Source: an uncultured Bacilli bacterium
Lineage (GTDB): Bacteria; Bacillota_I; Bacilli_A; RF39; UBA660
Assembly: GCA_934141245.1 (NCBI GenBank)
Contig: CAKPCB010000008.1
Span: 7,679-71,678, forward strand
Length of the DNA stretch: 64,000 bases
Direction: 5' to 3'
The first letter of the stretch is position 1. The number at the start of each line of letters is the position of its first letter. The translations under genes were made by a program, and so were the position numbers. Shown piece by piece: positions 63,086-64,000 of this stretch. The notes beneath the pieces are model-generated. The model worked only from the letters and a program-made list of their open reading frames with translations, did not search any database and was not told the DNA's origin.

Positions 63086-63284
63086 ATACAAACCTCACTA
63101 AGTCTCCAATATTGCATTTAAATGCAAGACAAATTTTTGCCAAAACTTCTAATGAGACAGGCTCTCCTTTACTCATTTTTGCAATTGTACCTGTCCCAAT
63201 ATTTAATGCTGTATGCAAATCCATCTTTTTCATTTTTTTATCTATTAAAATTTTCCAAAGTCCATCATAATTAACTACTATCAT
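63078..63284 (-). CDS. XRE-family controller-like protein of the R-M operon
   Basis: A 68-residue helix-turn-helix protein of the HTH_26/YozG-like group often found in front of DNA methyltransferases. The helix region is TALNIGTGTIAKMSKGEPVSLEVLAKIC. It is the first gene of a four-gene operon (regulator, two methyltransferases, nuclease). AAGGTGAAAG precedes the ATG. It probably delays or limits nuclease expression, as C proteins do, but direct binding sites are only inferred. Confidence 0.88.
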   Translation of the reverse strand: MIVVNYDGLWKILIDKKMKKMDLHTALNIGTGTIAKMSKGEPVSLEVLAKICLAFKCNIGDLVRFVYE

Positions 63285-63345
63285 TCTTTCACCTTCTATT
63301 TTAATTATAACATTATATTCTAAAAAAAGATATATTTTTTCTTCG

Positions 63346-63376
63346 AAGTCTTGAAGAAAAAATATTAAGTCTTGAA
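63346..63376. repeat. 21-bp-spaced direct repeat upstream of the R-M operon
   Basis: AAGTCTTGAA occurs at 63346-63355 and 63367-63376, two helical turns apart, about 60 to 95 bases before the XRE start codon. This is a suitable position for regulator binding. The first copy is embedded in an imperfect inverted repeat (TTCTTC ... GAAGAA). Confidence 0.5.
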
Positions 63377-63680
63377 TTTATTAAAAAACAAACAAATAAT
63401 ATGGCAAGAATAAATTTGCAAATTATATAAAAGCTCTATTAGAACATTTTAAATTTAACAAAGTTAATCACAATATGTTTTTATAGTTTTAAAATAAATC
63501 AATTAATTCATATAATATGATTATAAAAAAATCCAAAATTCATCCAACATTATCTAGTACATATCCAACTGTTGGAAGTGAAAAATAATTTCACAATTAC
63601 TTTAATCAAAAGAGTTAAATAGAAAGAATGGTAGAGTTCTTCCAGGTTTTTAACTCAATTTTGCAAGTGCAAAATAAGAA

Positions 63681-63736
63681 ATGATAGCACTATAAAGTCT
63701 TTATTTATAAGACATTAAGTATACTAGTGCTATCAT
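63681..63736. repeat. 12-bp inverted repeat with an inner stem
   Basis: ATGATAGCACTA (63681-63692) and TAGTGCTATCAT (63725-63736) are perfect inverse copies, enclosing a second small stem (GTCTT ... AAGAC). There is no T run after it, so it is not a terminator. It could be an RNA domain, an operator pair or an element end. Confidence 0.6.
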
Positions 63737-63799
63737 ACTCTTTATCCTGCTTAATAATTGTTATCAATTTTTTTGCTAAATTTAGTTATTTTCATGATA

Positions 63800-63949
63800 T
63801 ACTTATATCAGTTAGTAGTTTATTACTACCTATTACACAGAAAAATAAAGGTTGTCTGACTTCAACCTTTATGGCTCCATTGACGAATCTGTTCGAACTA
63901 TTTAGTTTGAACTTGATATATAGAAATCAATCGAAAGATTGATTTTTTT
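63800..63949 (+). promoter_or_regulatory. Structured mRNA leader with attenuator, candidate ribosomal-type leader
   Basis: A possible extended -10 (TGATATACT) at about 63797-63805 precedes three hairpins: ATAAAGGTTG / CAACCTTTAT (63845-63872), GTTCGAAC / GTTTGAAC (63891-63912) and a terminator AAATCAATC-GAAA-GATTGATTT plus T run (63924-63949). A ribosome site and an ATG follow after about 40 bases. This arrangement is typical of attenuated leaders. The next gene begins Met-Ile-Asn, which would fit infC and an L20-type leader, but that is a guess. Confidence 0.45.
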
Positions 63950-63990
63950 GTGTTTTACAAAGAAATCATCCTAAAGAAAGGATGGTGTTT

Positions 63991-64000
63991 ATGATTAATA
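63991..64000 (+). CDS. Start of a gene cut by the window end
   Basis: ATG at 63991 with an AAAGGATGG ribosome site about 7 bases upstream; the first three codons are Met-Ile-Asn. Only three codons are visible. Translation initiation factor 3 commonly begins this way and is often preceded by an attenuated leader, so infC is one candidate; nothing more can be said. Confidence 0.4.

Larger units (their letters stand above)
63285..63990. other. 706-bp region between the R-M operon and the next gene
   Basis: No gene is supported. It holds two copies of AAGTCTTGAA 21 bases apart (63346-63355, 63367-63376) upstream of the R-M operon, a stretch with long dyads at 63612-63655 (GAGTTAAA / TTTAACTC), a 16-bp palindrome TTTTGCA-AG-TGCAAAA at 63659-63674, a 12-bp inverted repeat at 63681-63736, and a leader with hairpins and a terminator (63800-63950). 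The right edge of the island probably lies inside this region. A 71-residue frame across 63727-63942 is unlikely to be coding. Confidence 0.65.

Noticed and set aside
63727..63942. 71-residue ORF as a gene
   Set aside because: No ribosome site, covers hairpins and the terminator stem, and composition is that of noncoding AT-rich DNA.

Overview
This window is AT-rich chromosomal DNA from a low-GC Gram-positive bacterium (Bacillota; Bacilli, Erysipelotrichia or the related uncultured gut RF39-type lineages). The evidence is a Gram-positive PolC replicase, a T-box leader on hisS-aspS, a CIRCE-type operator on hsp20, ArsR/SmtB metal control, a near-canonical sporulation sigma factor (SigK) and two CotY/CotZ-like coat proteins. 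TGA works as a stop throughout and long proteins read cleanly with it, so the standard bacterial code applies and this is not a Mycoplasma-type genome. The species cannot be named from sequence alone.

Layout. 0-4 kb: an operon for a four-repeat anchored surface protein and a cut-off membrane protein, then a stand-alone Smr gene. 4.1-9.8 kb: an ABC transporter with its own two-component system; the transporter promoter carries an 11-bp-spaced direct repeat typical of OmpR-class regulators. 9.8-11.1 kb: an XRE plus KilA-N cassette flanked by two copies of the 3' end of ppdK, which looks like an integration scar. 11.1-17.6 kb: ppdK, an anchored protein, tspO, and a CadA-like metal ATPase with its ArsR repressor. 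17.6-21.5 kb: T-box, hisS, orf, aspS. 21.5-29.9 kb: truB, a DUF5684-like membrane protein, polC, an unknown gene, a 37-residue membrane peptide and trpS. 29.9-37.5 kb: Fic, an Lgt-like enzyme with two zinc-ribbon membrane proteins, tex, an exported protein, an orphan kinase and a cysteine-less EIIB. 37.6-40 kb: tandem spore-coat genes and a SEDS protein. 40-45.7 kb: a cell-envelope operon (hydrolase, murF, ddl, inactive transglutaminase-like protein, glycosyltransferase). 45.8-53 kb: a membrane protein, yqeH-yqeG, a cohesin/cadherin-like surface protein, a polysaccharide deacetylase, sigK and murE. 53-56.6 kb: folD, glyA, hsp20 and a metal-permease-like gene. 56.7-56.9 kb: tRNA-Cys and tRNA-Gly.

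57-63.3 kb is a mobile island. It has a large serine recombinase preceded by four dyad repeats, then a convergent restriction-modification operon: XRE regulator, two tandem cytosine-5 methyltransferases and a PD-(D/E)XK nuclease. To its right lies a structured leader with an intrinsic terminator, before a gene that starts in the last 10 bases.

How the genes work together: murE, murF, ddl, the SEDS protein and the glycosyltransferase cover peptidoglycan and envelope synthesis. SigK, the coat proteins and perhaps the orphan kinase and deacetylase point to spore formation. The aminoacyl-tRNA synthetases, TruB, YqeH and the tRNAs cover translation. The items most worth a second look are the ppdK 3'-end duplication, the Cys/His/Asp-rich HisRS tail, the iron-sulfur-like cysteine motif in TrpRS, the overlapping Asp/His T-box specifier, and the recombinase repeat leader.
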